The translations under genes were made by a program, and so were the position numbers. From positions 62,001-126,000 of the forward strand of contig NZ_JAGMUL010000026.1 in assembly GCF_019049285.1 (NCBI RefSeq): a stretch of 64,000 bases of DNA. The letters run 5' to 3'. The notes below the pieces were generated by a model. It saw only the letters and a list, made by a program, of their open reading frames with translations. It was not told where the DNA came from and did no database searches. The DNA comes from Streptomyces sp. AC550_RSS872 (GTDB lineage Bacteria > Actinomycetota > Actinomycetes > Streptomycetales > Streptomycetaceae). Shown piece after piece: positions 53,905 through 62,109 of this stretch (position 1 is the stretch's first letter; every line of letters begins with the position of its first letter).

Positions 53905-54446
53905 CAGGCCACCGCCCTCGTCGTCGGGAACCACTGCATCTCCGGCAACGGGCCGGTACTCGGGGCCAGTTCGAGATAGGCCAGATGGCGCAGGAACCGG
54001 CTGAACACCTGCGCCGCGGCCGAACTGTCCCCCTGCACAGGCCGGGTGGCGGTCATCGCGTCGGTGAGGGAGCCCGCATCGGCGGGAGCGCCACCGGCGA
54101 CCTCGGCCTTCAGATACCGGCCCACACGCTCGCCGCCGTACTGCAACACCGCCTCACTGATCAGCGCACGTATGTGATTGCAGAACCACCCGCGCGCACC
54201 TCCGCAGGGACGGTTGTTGTTGGTGCTGCATGCGAACGCGAACGTCCCCGCCTCGACCGACGACACATACACGCGGCCGATGTCCGACCCACTGGACACC
54301 ACACCCTGTAGCCGCCCGTCGGCCAGCTCCACGAAGGGCACCTTCGCGAGCTTCCGCGGCCGCGCCGACGGCACGACCCGCGCCGTACTCGACTTCTCCC
54401 AGACCGACAACGCGCCATCTCCCATGCATGCGAAAGGGGACGTCAA
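53904..54446 (-). CDS. SWIM zinc-finger protein (YehQ-like, short)
   Basis: About 173-180 residues. The putative metal motif is in FACSTNNNRPCGG followed by GWFCNHIRALISEAV, that is Cys-x7-Cys then Cys-x-His, a SWIM-like pattern for nucleic-acid or protein binding. YehQ-type relatives are longer, so this is a compact version. The start is uncertain: TTG at 54446 or ATG at 54425, neither with a strong ribosome site. It is the first gene of the operon and overlaps the next by TGATG. The divergent promoter is shared with the EVE-like gene. Confidence 0.65.
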   Translation of the reverse strand: MTSPFACMGDGALSVWEKSSTARVVPSARPRKLAKVPFVELADGRLQGVVSSGSDIGRVYVSSVEAGTFAFACSTNNNRPCGGARGWFCNHIRALISEAVLQYGGERVGRYLKAEVAGGAPADAGSLTDAMTATRPVQGDSSAAAQVFSRFLRHLAYLELAPSTGPLPEMQWFPTTRAVA

Positions 54447-54626
54447 CGCCAGAGCGGCGCAACGAGATCAAGGTATCGGCAGCCACTGACAACGCCGCCG
54501 ACACCGGACGACGGCCGCGCCTGTCCCTCGAAAATGTGTATGCCTGGCGGCCGCGGCCTGGCACCATGAGGCGCTGCACCAATCGTGGCTCGCCGCGGGC
54601 CGAGTGTCCTGACCGAAGGGGATTCC

Positions 54627-55025
54627 ATGGCGGACTGGATCTACATCCTCAATCCGCGCAGGGACACGTTGGACGGGGAGCCGTCCGACAAGGAGACGAT
54701 GCGGCAACTGGCGGAGGAGGAGCCGGAACTGGAGCTCTGGCTCAGCCGTCGCTACCGGATGCAGCAGGGCGACCGCCTCTGGTTGTTCTTCTCCCAGCCG
54801 GAATCGGCGGTCGCCGCGGTGGCCGAGGTCGACGAGGAACCCCGGGCGGACGACGAGGACCCCGACGTTCCCTACCTGGTCGCCGTGACCATGATCACCG
54901 AGGCGACGAAGGCGCTGTACCGCGAGCCGGTGAGCCGCGAGGAACTCGGCCTGGGCCAGGTGCGGTCGGTGCAGAAGGTCAAGCCGGAGGCGTTGCCTGC
55001 GCTGCTGGCACGGGCGGGGCTGTGA
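54627..55025 (+). CDS. EVE/PUA-like domain protein
   Basis: A 132-residue single-domain protein that resembles the EVE branch of the PUA superfamily: start MADWIYILNPRRDTL, the central QQGDRLWLFFSQPESAVAAVAEV (the ...GD...F...(G/A)xAEV core), and a closing basic segment VRSVQKVKPEALPAL. EVE domains bind modified bases in DNA or RNA and are frequent in restriction and defence loci. It diverges from the MoxR/VWA operon with about 180 bp between, so shared regulation is possible. ATG at 54627 follows AAGGGG. Assignment is by pattern and needs profile support. Confidence 0.6.
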   Translation: MADWIYILNPRRDTLDGEPSDKETMRQLAEEEPELELWLSRRYRMQQGDRLWLFFSQPESAVAAVAEVDEEPRADDEDPDVPYLVAVTMITEATKALYREPVSREELGLGQVRSVQKVKPEALPALLARAGL

Positions 55026-55364
55026 GACAGCCGGGATGAACGCCGGCGACCGGGGTGTGCGTCAGGGCACCTCGGGGCGGACGAGTGCCCGTGCGAAGGG
55101 TTCGCCGGTACGGCGCGCGCAGGCCATCCGCTCACGCACCTCCCGCAGAGTGCGCGGGGCGGTAACCCGGCCCGCCGCGACAACTCTTGTGGAACGGCAG
55201 GCAGACGTACGAGGTCTAGGCGTGGGCCATGCCGCCAGAGTAGGCGGACGACGGTCCGGACTCGACGGAATTCCAGGCTGCTCGGCCACCGTCGCGCGGG
55301 CCTGATCCGGCTACTCGACGCGACGGGCATCCAGTAGCCGAATCAGCGAGGGTGCGGGTTCAGG
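55026..55364. other. Intergenic stretch with a possible gene remnant
   Basis: About 340 bp. On the minus strand, 55062 to about 55170 could encode the end of a basic protein (TAPRTLREVRERMACARRTG, then a stop), with about 78 percent G/C at third positions and no clear start. It may be a decayed small gene or a chance frame. Nothing else was recognised. Confidence 0.3.
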
Positions 55365-55757
55365 TCAGCAGTCCCGAAACTCCGGCGACTGGTTCAGCAC
55401 CTGCGACCGCACGGACGTGAACCGCGCATACGTCTCCCCGTCCCGTGCCTCCGGCCGGAACGCCGCCACCCGGTGGCAGTTCTGGAAGGCGAGGGTCACG
55501 CCGAAGTGACGCTCCAGGCTTCCGCGGATCGCGTCGCTGGCGAGGGCACGCAGGAGTTGGCCGCGTTCCTGCTCGGACGGGGGAGGGGTCTGGTTGTCCG
55601 TGAAGTCGGCCGTGCCTTCGCGGAGTTCGGTGGCGAGGGAGGCGATCAGGTCGTAGGCGTACGGCAGCGAGGTGCGGACGGTGTCCACGAAGTCCTCCTC
55701 GCGGATGTCGCCGTGTTCGGCTTCGGCGAGGAGCTTCGGGGAGACGTCGAGAGACAT
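55365..55757 (-). CDS. SCO5389-family protein
   Basis: A 130-residue soluble protein that matches the Streptomyces SCO5389 family as remembered: MSLDVSPKLLAEAEHGDI, FVDTVRTSLPYAYDLI, DNQTPPPSEQERGQLLRALA, AIRGSLERHFGV, LAFQNCHRVAAF and the ending LNQSPEFRDC. Two conserved cysteines (in FQNCHRVA and at the C-terminus) could bind metal or form a thiol site. No function is known to me. It lies 67 bp after a CooC-like ATPase on the same strand; the combination suggests a metallochaperone or regulatory pair. Confidence 0.8.
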   Translation of the reverse strand: MSLDVSPKLLAEAEHGDIREEDFVDTVRTSLPYAYDLIASLATELREGTADFTDNQTPPPSEQERGQLLRALASDAIRGSLERHFGVTLAFQNCHRVAAFRPEARDGETYARFTSVRSQVLNQSPEFRDC

Positions 55758-55824
55758 GGCGTGCGTTCCTGTTCAGTGGGGTGGTGCCGGGGGCTGGGGT
55801 TTGTGCCGGGAGGCGGGGGCGTCG

Positions 55825-56784
55825 TCAGGCCAGTGCCGCCGGGCCCGGTACGAAGTCCGGGTCGACCTGGGCGGCCAGGTCCCCGCCCGTCCTGTCGTCC
55901 GCCCACGCACGGGCGTTGCGCAGGTGGAACTCCACGGCGTGGCCGTGCATCGTGGCCCAGTCCTTCGGCAGTGCGTCGACCGTCTCGCGCAGGATGTTGA
56001 GGGCGTGGAGGTTCTGAGGCTCCAACTCTCCCTGTTCCCGGCCCTGTTCGGCGGCGCGGACCCAGGAGGACTGGACCAGGTGGGTGAGGAGGTCGTCGCC
56101 GACCTCCTCCTTGAGGAAGAGCAGGTCGTCCTCGCCGGTCACCTTGTTGCCGATGACCGCGACGCGGATGCCGAACTCGCGGGCGTGGTCGCGGTACTGG
56201 CGGTAGACCGAGACGCCCTTGCGGGTGGGTTCCGCCACGAGGAACGTCATGTCGAAGCGGGTGAACAGGCCCGAGGCGAAGGCGTCAGCGCCGGCCGTCA
56301 TGTCGACCACGACGTACTCGCCGGGGCCGTCGACCAGGTGGCCGAGGTAGAGCTCGACCGCGCCGAGCTTGGAGTGGTAGCAGGCCACCCCGAGGTCGCT
56401 CTCGTCGAACTCGCCGGTGACCATCAGAGGTACGTCCACGCCCTGGGCGTCCACGCGCCGGACGTGCCGCGTGTGCAGTTCGTCGTCGCCGAGCAGGGTC
56501 AGCAGACGGGAGCCGCGGCCGGGCGGGGTGGTCTTGATCATGGCGTCGGCGGAGGGGATGCGCGGGTTGGTGCCGCGCAGGAACTCCTTGATGTCCCGCA
56601 CATGGGCGCCGAGCGGCGGGGCGTCCAGGGAGTCGCCGTCGTGGCCCAGCGCCTCGGCGAGGTGCTGGTTGATGTCGCCGTCGACGGCCAGCACGGGCGC
56701 ACCGGAACGGGCCAGGTGACGGGAGAAGAGCGCCGACAGGGTGGTCTTGCCGCTGCCGCCCTTGCCGACGAACGCGATGCGCAT
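55825..56784 (-). CDS. CooC-like P-loop ATPase (MinD/ParA superfamily)
   Basis: A 319-residue ATPase with the deviant Walker A VGKGGSGKTTLSALFSRHLA at the very N-terminus, switch region VLAVDGDINQHLAEAL, and Walker B-like YVVVDMTAGADAFASGLF; VAVIGNKVTGEDDLLF holds the NKxx base-recognition motif. CooC proteins insert nickel into carbon-monoxide dehydrogenase, but no such enzyme is near, so the role may be another metal-dependent or membrane-linked process. ATG at 56784 was chosen because the P-loop then starts at residue 7, as in the family. A Zur-like box lies 37 bp upstream and Nur-like boxes further up, hinting at metal control. Confidence 0.85.
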   Translation of the reverse strand: MRIAFVGKGGSGKTTLSALFSRHLARSGAPVLAVDGDINQHLAEALGHDGDSLDAPPLGAHVRDIKEFLRGTNPRIPSADAMIKTTPPGRGSRLLTLLGDDELHTRHVRRVDAQGVDVPLMVTGEFDESDLGVACYHSKLGAVELYLGHLVDGPGEYVVVDMTAGADAFASGLFTRFDMTFLVAEPTRKGVSVYRQYRDHAREFGIRVAVIGNKVTGEDDLLFLKEEVGDDLLTHLVQSSWVRAAEQGREQGELEPQNLHALNILRETVDALPKDWATMHGHAVEFHLRNARAWADDRTGGDLAAQVDPDFVPGPAALA

Positions 56785-56821
56785 CAGCGGCACCCCGCCT
56801 TCGCCGCCAGGATATCCTTTT

Positions 56822-56836
56822 TGAAAATGGATGTCA
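56822..56836. promoter_or_regulatory. Zur-box-like sequence
   Basis: TGAAAATGGATGTCA matches the Streptomyces Zur consensus as remembered (TGAAAATGATTTTCA type, 7-1-7) at 12 of 15 positions. It is within a larger near-palindrome, ATCCTTTTTGAAAATGGAT (56814-56832). It lies 37 bp before the CooC-like gene. Confidence 0.5.
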
Positions 56837-56883
56837 TGTGGAAAGGTTGGCGTTGATCTTCGATCACTGTCAAATCGCCTGAG

Positions 56884-56900
56884 GTGCAAGGAGGTTGCAC
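56884..56900. promoter_or_regulatory. Nur-box-like sequence 1 (nickel-responsive)
   Basis: GTGCAAGGAGGTTGCAC has perfect 6-bp arms around 5 bases. It fits the published Nur box tTGCaa-N5-ttGCAA in both half-sites and the spacing. It lies 55 bp before the GNAT start and 100 bp before the CooC-like start, in the divergent promoter of a nickel/peptide-type importer. Confidence 0.65.
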
Positions 56901-56937
56901 GCAAGGGCGGGGCGGGCTGAAAGACCTTTCGCGCTTG

Positions 56938-56954
56938 ATGCATATGATGTGCAA
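56938..56954. promoter_or_regulatory. Nur-box-like sequence 2 over the -10 region
   Basis: ATGCAT-ATGAT-GTGCAA fits the Nur box pattern TGCa-N7-tGCAA with the correct spacing. It ends immediately before the GNAT start at 56955. A good -10 (TATGAT, 56943-56948) lies inside, so binding would block transcription of a probably leaderless mRNA. Confidence 0.55.
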
Positions 56955-57491
56955 GTGCACAACTACAGCATCAGGGCGGCGAGCCCGGACGACCTCGACG
57001 GTGCGCGAGCCCTGATGCTCGACACCGTCTACCACGACCTCGGCACCGGCTATGTGCCGCGCTGGCACGCGGACATCATCGACCCGGCCGGCGCCTACCT
57101 CGCCCCGCCCCGGCACACCCTCCTCGTCGCGCTCGACCCGCACGACAACGGTGTCGTCGCCACCGCCGCCCTCGACTCCCGTGGCCCGGCCCACCCGCCG
57201 AACCCGCGCGACCTCGCCGAGCGCTATCCCTCGGGCGACACCGCGCAGCTGCGCCGCGTCTACGTCCGCCCCGAGCACCGCAGGCGCGGCCTCGCCGGGC
57301 GGCTGGTCGACGAGCTGCTCGCCTTCGCGGCGGCGGACGGCGGCTATCAGGCCGTCTACCTGCACACCGACCCGACAGTGCCCGGCGCCGAGGCCTTCTG
57401 GCGCTCGCGCGGCAAGGTCGTGCTGGACGAGCGCGTGGACCCCGACGGCGCCCTCGGCGTCGTCCACTTCGAGATACCGATGGAGCGATAA
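56955..57491 (+). CDS. GNAT-family N-acetyltransferase
   Basis: A 178-residue acetyltransferase with the acetyl-CoA site RRVYVRPEHRRRGLAGRLVDELL (Arg-x-x-Gly-x-Ala type) and beta-strand YQAVYLHTDPTVPGAEAFW typical of the fold. The start is taken as GTG at 56955, seven bases after a TATGAT -10 and without a ribosome site, suggesting a leaderless mRNA; GTG at 56949 is the alternative. It is the first gene of a four-gene unit with a binding lipoprotein, a fused permease and an MFS transporter. In metal-uptake operons such enzymes may modify a carrier molecule, but the substrate is unknown. Confidence 0.8.
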   Translation: MHNYSIRAASPDDLDGARALMLDTVYHDLGTGYVPRWHADIIDPAGAYLAPPRHTLLVALDPHDNGVVATAALDSRGPAHPPNPRDLAERYPSGDTAQLRRVYVRPEHRRRGLAGRLVDELLAFAAADGGYQAVYLHTDPTVPGAEAFWRSRGKVVLDERVDPDGALGVVHFEIPMER

Positions 57492-57494
57492 CCC

Positions 57495-58988
57495 GTGCGA
57501 CACCGACTCCGCCCGCTCCTCGCCCTCGTACTGGCCCCGGTTCTCGCCGGCTGCTTCGCCTCCGACGGCGGATCCGACTCCGCCGGCAGCGCCGACGGCG
57601 GCTCCCGCCTGCGCGTCGCCCTCGCCTTCCCGCCCGCCGAGAACCTCTCGCCATACGGCGCCGACTCCACCATCCTCAGTCGCCTCGGCGTCACCGAGGG
57701 CCTGACCGCGCTGGACGCCAACGGCGCCGCGGCCCCCGCCCTCGCCGCCTCCTGGCGCCAGGAGAACGACCGCACCTGGCTGTTCACCCTGCGCGAGGCC
57801 ACCTTCCAGGACGGCTCCGCCGTCACCCCGGCCGCGGTCGCCACCGCGCTCACCCACACCGCGCAGGCCAAGCCGGCCCCCGCCGCCCTCGCCGGCGTCA
57901 CGTTCACCGCGAAGGCCGACGGCGCCGGCGGCGTACGGATCACCACCGGGACCCCCGACCCCGTCCTCCCACTGCGCCTGTCCAGCCCGTCCCTCGCCAT
58001 CCTCTCCGGCAAGGCGTACGGCACGCAGGACAAGGCCGACCCGGTCGGCACCGCCACCGGGCCCTTCGAGCTCACCAAGGTGCTCGGTTCCACGGCCGTC
58101 ACCCTCGACCGCTACGACGACTACTGGGGCGGCCGCGCCCAGGCACCCGGCATCGACGTCAAGTTCGTCGCCGACGGCACCGCACGCGCAAGCGCCCTGC
58201 GTACCGGCCAGGTCGACCTCGCCGAGGCGATCCCCGTCGCCCAGGCCGCCACCCTCGACAAGGCCATCCGCGAGGCCACCGCGACGACCCGCACCACGAG
58301 CCTGCTCCTCAACACCGAGAAGGGCGCCTTCAAGGACGCCGCGCTGCGGGCCGCCGCCCGCGAGGCCGTCGACACCTCCGTGCTCGCCAAGGGCGTCTAC
58401 GAGGGATACGCCGACCCCGGCGCCGGCATCTACGGGCCCGCAGTCACCTGGGCCGCGGGCAAGCGGACCGAGCCGGTCGGACGCGCGAAGGCGGGCAAGC
58501 CCGACGGGACGCGCGTCACGATCGCCACGTACGACAACCGGCCCGAGCTGCCGGAGGTCGCCCAGGTGCTGAAGCAGCAGCTGGAGAAGACCGGGTTCGA
58601 GGTCACCCTGGAGGTGCGCGAGTACTCGCGGCTGGAGAGCGACGCGCTGGAGGGCAAGTTCGACGCGTTCGTCGGCGCCCGCAACAGTCTGGTCGACACC
58701 GGCGACCCCGTCGGGGTCCTCGCCAGCGACTACACCTGCGACGGCACCTACAACCTCGCCCTGCTCTGCGACAAGGACGTCGACCGGGCCGTGGCCAAGG
58801 CCGCGGACATCGCCGACACCGCCGAGCGGCAGGACGCGGCGATGGCGGCCGAGGCGGAGATCCTCGGCACCGACGCCGTCGTACCGCTCGTCCACCAGCG
58901 CATCATCACCGGCGTAGGCGGCTCCGTCCGCGGCGCGCTCCTCGACCCGTACGAGCGCACCCTCGTCGGCATCGGCACCCGGCGCTGA
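57495..58988 (+). CDS. ABC transporter substrate-binding lipoprotein, nickel/peptide type (SBP_bac_5)
   Basis: A 497-residue extracytoplasmic lipoprotein. The signal (LRPLLALVLAPVLAGC) ends in a lipobox with Cys at about 18, then a Gly/Ser/Asp linker. The fold is that of NikA/OppA binding proteins: VTEGLTALDANGAAAPALAA, FTLREATFQDGSAVTPAAVA, GTATGPFELTKVLGSTAVTLD, DALEGKFDAFVGARNSLVD and VVPLVHQRIITGVG. These proteins bind peptides, nickel complexes or metallophores. Three base pairs separate it from the GNAT gene and three from the permease. Nur-like boxes upstream favour nickel. Confidence 0.85.
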   Translation: MRHRLRPLLALVLAPVLAGCFASDGGSDSAGSADGGSRLRVALAFPPAENLSPYGADSTILSRLGVTEGLTALDANGAAAPALAASWRQENDRTWLFTLREATFQDGSAVTPAAVATALTHTAQAKPAPAALAGVTFTAKADGAGGVRITTGTPDPVLPLRLSSPSLAILSGKAYGTQDKADPVGTATGPFELTKVLGSTAVTLDRYDDYWGGRAQAPGIDVKFVADGTARASALRTGQVDLAEAIPVAQAATLDKAIREATATTRTTSLLLNTEKGAFKDAALRAAAREAVDTSVLAKGVYEGYADPGAGIYGPAVTWAAGKRTEPVGRAKAGKPDGTRVTIATYDNRPELPEVAQVLKQQLEKTGFEVTLEVREYSRLESDALEGKFDAFVGARNSLVDTGDPVGVLASDYTCDGTYNLALLCDKDVDRAVAKAADIADTAERQDAAMAAEAEILGTDAVVPLVHQRIITGVGGSVRGALLDPYERTLVGIGTRR

Positions 58989-58991
58989 CCC

Positions 58992-60785
58992 GTGCGGCGT
59001 CAGGCAGTCACGCTCCTGTGGCGTGCGGGCATCGCGGCCGCCCTGGTGTGCGCCATCGGCGTACTGCCGTGGCTCACCCACACCGACCCGGCGTTCACCG
59101 TGCTCAAGGCCCGCTCGGCGGACCGCGACCCCACTCCCGAGGTGCTGGCGGACATCCGCGCCCAACTCGGCCTGGATCACGGCCCGTTCCACCTCCTCGG
59201 CGACTGGCTGGGCGGGCTGTGGCACGGGGACGCCGGCCGGTCCTGGATCTCCGGCGGTGAGGTCACGCCCGCCGTTCTCCAGGCCCTGGGCGTCTCCCTG
59301 TTGCTGATGGCGGTGGCCCTCGCGGTCGCCGCCGTCACCGCCGCGCTGATCTGCGCCCGCACCCTGTGGCTGGGCGCCCACCGCCGACTCGACGGACGGC
59401 GCGCAGCAGGCAGCGGCTCCGCGGTCCTCGCCGCACTGCCCGAGTTCCTCACCGCGTCCGTACTGGCCACCGTCGTCGGCGTCCAACTCGGCTGGCTGCC
59501 CGCCCTCGGCTGGTACGGCCCCGAGTGGACGATCCTCCCCGCCCTCGCCCTCGGCCTGCCCGCCGGGGCCGTGCTCGGCCGACTCCTCGACGACCTGCTG
59601 CCCGGAGCGTTCGCCGAGCCCTGGGCGCTGGCCGCCACCGCACGCGGACTGCCCGGCCGCACGGTCGCCCGCCAGGCCCTGCGCCGCTGTCTGCCAGGAC
59701 TCCTCCCCAACACCGGCCTGTTCGTCGTAGGTCTGACCGGCGGATCGGTCACCGTCGAGCAGATCTTCGACATCCCCGGCCTCGGCCGCACCACCCTCCA
59801 GGCCGCCCTCGCCCAGGACCTGCCCGTCCTCCAGGCCGGCACCCTCGCGCTCATCCTGCTCGCCGCGGCCGCCGCCGGACTGGCCCACACCCTCGCCCGA
59901 ACGCTGATCGGCCCCGCCCTGCGCGACGGCGCGCTGCCGTCCCCGCACCGCCCGACACCACCAGCCCACACGATCCTGCCGTTCGTCTACGCCGGTCTGC
60001 TCCTCACCGTCATCGCCCTCGGCCTGCCCCGCGACCCGCTGACCCTCGACACCACCGAACGCCTGGCCGCCCCCTCCCCGTCCCACCCGTTCGGCACCGA
60101 CGCCCTCGGCAGGGACATCCTCGCCCGCGTCGCCCACGGCGCCCTCGACACCCTGCTGCTCGCCCTCGCGATCACCGCCGCCACCCTGCTCACCGGCCTG
60201 GCTCTCGGCCTGCTGCCCCGGCTGTCCGGCCCGCTCGTCGACACCGTCACCGCGCTGCCGCCGGTCCTCGTCGCCCTGCTCGTCACCGCGGTCGTCGGCA
60301 GCGGAACCGCCACACCCGCGCTCGCCGTGGCCGCCGTGGCCTGGGCGCCGCTCGCCGCCCACACCTCCGCACTGCTCCGCCAGGAACGCGCCGCCCTCCA
60401 CCTCACGGCCACTCGAGCCCTGGGTGCCGGCCCCTGGTACCTCCTACGCCAGGAACTCCTCCCCGCCGTGATACCACCCGTCACCCGCCACGCCCTGCTC
60501 CGCCTCCCCGGCATCGCCCTCGCCCTCGCCTCACTCGCCTTCCTCGGCCTGGGCGCCCAGCCACCCTCCCCGGAATGGGGCCTGCTCCTCGCCGAGAACC
60601 AGCCCTACGCCGAGCGCGCCCCCTGGGCGGTCCTCGCCCCCGCCGCCGTACTCGCCCTGCTGGGTGCGCTGGCGGTGACGGCGGCCGGAGGCGTCCGGCG
60701 CGGCCGACGAAGGCCCGGTGCCTCGGAACTCGTGCCACCGTCCGAAAGCCGCCCACCGGCCAGGGAGTTGGTGAAGACCCGATGA
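58992..60785 (+). CDS. Fused ABC permease (NikB-NikC / DppB-DppC type)
   Basis: A 597-residue membrane protein containing two permease halves that are usually separate. The first half (about 1-320) has the DppB layout with the coupling block TARGLPGRTVARQALRRCLPG and GGSVTVEQIFDIPGLGRTTLQAA. The second (about 325-575) has the DppC layout with HPFGTDALGRDILARVAHGA, ATRALGAGPWYLLRQELLPAV and LGLGAQPPSPEWG. About 11-12 hydrophobic segments are visible. No ATP-binding subunit is encoded here, as the next gene is an MFS protein overlapping by 4 nt (ATGA). The energising ATPase must lie elsewhere. Confidence 0.88.
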   Translation: MRRQAVTLLWRAGIAAALVCAIGVLPWLTHTDPAFTVLKARSADRDPTPEVLADIRAQLGLDHGPFHLLGDWLGGLWHGDAGRSWISGGEVTPAVLQALGVSLLLMAVALAVAAVTAALICARTLWLGAHRRLDGRRAAGSGSAVLAALPEFLTASVLATVVGVQLGWLPALGWYGPEWTILPALALGLPAGAVLGRLLDDLLPGAFAEPWALAATARGLPGRTVARQALRRCLPGLLPNTGLFVVGLTGGSVTVEQIFDIPGLGRTTLQAALAQDLPVLQAGTLALILLAAAAAGLAHTLARTLIGPALRDGALPSPHRPTPPAHTILPFVYAGLLLTVIALGLPRDPLTLDTTERLAAPSPSHPFGTDALGRDILARVAHGALDTLLLALAITAATLLTGLALGLLPRLSGPLVDTVTALPPVLVALLVTAVVGSGTATPALAVAAVAWAPLAAHTSALLRQERAALHLTATRALGAGPWYLLRQELLPAVIPPVTRHALLRLPGIALALASLAFLGLGAQPPSPEWGLLLAENQPYAERAPWAVLAPAAVLALLGALAVTAAGGVRRGRRRPGASELVPPSESRPPARELVKTR

Positions 60786-62014
60786 TGACCTCTCTCTTGA
60801 CCCGCGGCCCACGTCGCAAGGCCCCGCCCCACCGCCCCCTCTCCCCGCTCCTCCGCCTCCTCATCCTCACCCAACTCGCCTTCAACATCGGCTTCTTCGC
60901 CGTCCTGCCCTTCCTCTCCGAGCACCTCGGACAGGCCGTCGGCATGGCGGGCTGGATGGTCGGGTTCGTGCTGGGGTTGCGGACCTTCAGCCAGCAAGGC
61001 CTGTTCGTGGTGGGCGGGGCGCTGGCCGACCGGTACGGCATACGGCCGGTCGTCCTCACGGGCTGCGTCCTGCGGATCGCCGGGTTCGCCTGGCTCGGGT
61101 ACGCGCGCGAGACCTGGGCGGTCATCGGTGCGGTGCTGCTGATCGGGTTCGCCGCAGCGCTGTTCTCTCCCGCCGTGGAGTCCGAGGTCGCCCGGCAGGC
61201 CGTGGTGTGGGAGGAGTCGGGCGGCGGTTCCCGTACCCGGGTCCTCGCGCTGCTGACCGTGGCAGGGCAGGCGGGTGCCTTCGTCGGGCCGCTGCTCGGG
61301 GCGCTGCTGCTGTCGGTGGACTTCCGTACGGTCTGCCTCGCCGGCGCCGGAATCTTCGTCCTCGTCCTCGCCGGGCACGCGTGGCTGCTGCCGCAGCACA
61401 TACCCGGGCGCGGCGGTGTCCGGTTCCGCGGTGGCATGGGGAAGCTGCTGCGCAACCGCCGTTTCCTCGCCCTTTGCTGCGCGTACGGCGCCTACCTGCT
61501 CGCCTACAACCAGCTCTACCTCGCCCTCCCCGACGAGGTGGAGCGCGCCACGGGCTCCCAAGCACCGCTGGCCTGGCTGTTCGCCCTGTCCTCGCTGCTG
61601 GTGGTGACGGCCCAGCTGCCGGTCACCCGGTGGGTGGGGGAGCGGCTCACCCTGCGCCGGTCCATGGTGATCGGCCTGCTGCTGATCGCGGCGGGCTTCA
61701 CAGTCGTGGCCGCCGCCCGGCCCGCCGACTGGACGGGCACGGCAGGTCTGTTGCCCGCGGCCGGCTTCGTCGTCCTGCTCACCCTCGGTCAGATGCTCGT
61801 CGCCCCGGTCGCGCGCGCCTGGGTTCCCGACCTCGCCGAGGAGGGGCGACTCGGTCTCTACACCGGCGCGTTGTCCTCCGTCTCGGGCCTGATCGTCCTG
61901 GTCGGCAGCTCGGCAACCGGCATGCTGCTCGACCCCGGCCTCCCGGCGGCTGTGCCCTGGCTGGTGCTGGCGGCGGTACCCGTTGTGGCGATCGGGTTGC
62001 TACCGCGCAGATGA
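60782..62014 (+). CDS. MFS transporter, possible metallophore exporter
   Basis: A 410-residue, 12-helix MFS protein with the helix 2-3 loop GGALADRYGIRPVVL and motif-like ESEVARQAVVWEESG in the central part; the second half contains VTRWVGERLTLRRS. Its general type resembles drug and metallophore exporters. It is translationally coupled to the permease of a nickel/peptide-type importer (ATGA). In staphylopine-type systems an MFS exporter accompanies a nickel/peptide-type importer, so export of a metal-binding molecule and re-import of the complex is an attractive reading. No metallophore-synthesis genes are seen except possibly the GNAT. Confidence 0.8.
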   Translation: MMTSLLTRGPRRKAPPHRPLSPLLRLLILTQLAFNIGFFAVLPFLSEHLGQAVGMAGWMVGFVLGLRTFSQQGLFVVGGALADRYGIRPVVLTGCVLRIAGFAWLGYARETWAVIGAVLLIGFAAALFSPAVESEVARQAVVWEESGGGSRTRVLALLTVAGQAGAFVGPLLGALLLSVDFRTVCLAGAGIFVLVLAGHAWLLPQHIPGRGGVRFRGGMGKLLRNRRFLALCCAYGAYLLAYNQLYLALPDEVERATGSQAPLAWLFALSSLLVVTAQLPVTRWVGERLTLRRSMVIGLLLIAAGFTVVAAARPADWTGTAGLLPAAGFVVLLTLGQMLVAPVARAWVPDLAEEGRLGLYTGALSSVSGLIVLVGSSATGMLLDPGLPAAVPWLVLAAVPVVAIGLLPRR

Positions 62015-62109
62015 GTCAGCGGACACCCAGTCGCACCGCGTCGGCCTGTGGCACAGCGGCGGCGGCTCCTCCTGGCAGTTCCTCGCCCCCGCCGCCCCTA
62101 CCCGTCCCA

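Noticed and set aside
56784..60401. A 1,205-codon open frame on the minus strand
   Set aside because: It lies opposite the GNAT, binding protein and permease genes and is a Gly/Glu/Arg-rich antisense frame with no recognisable domain.
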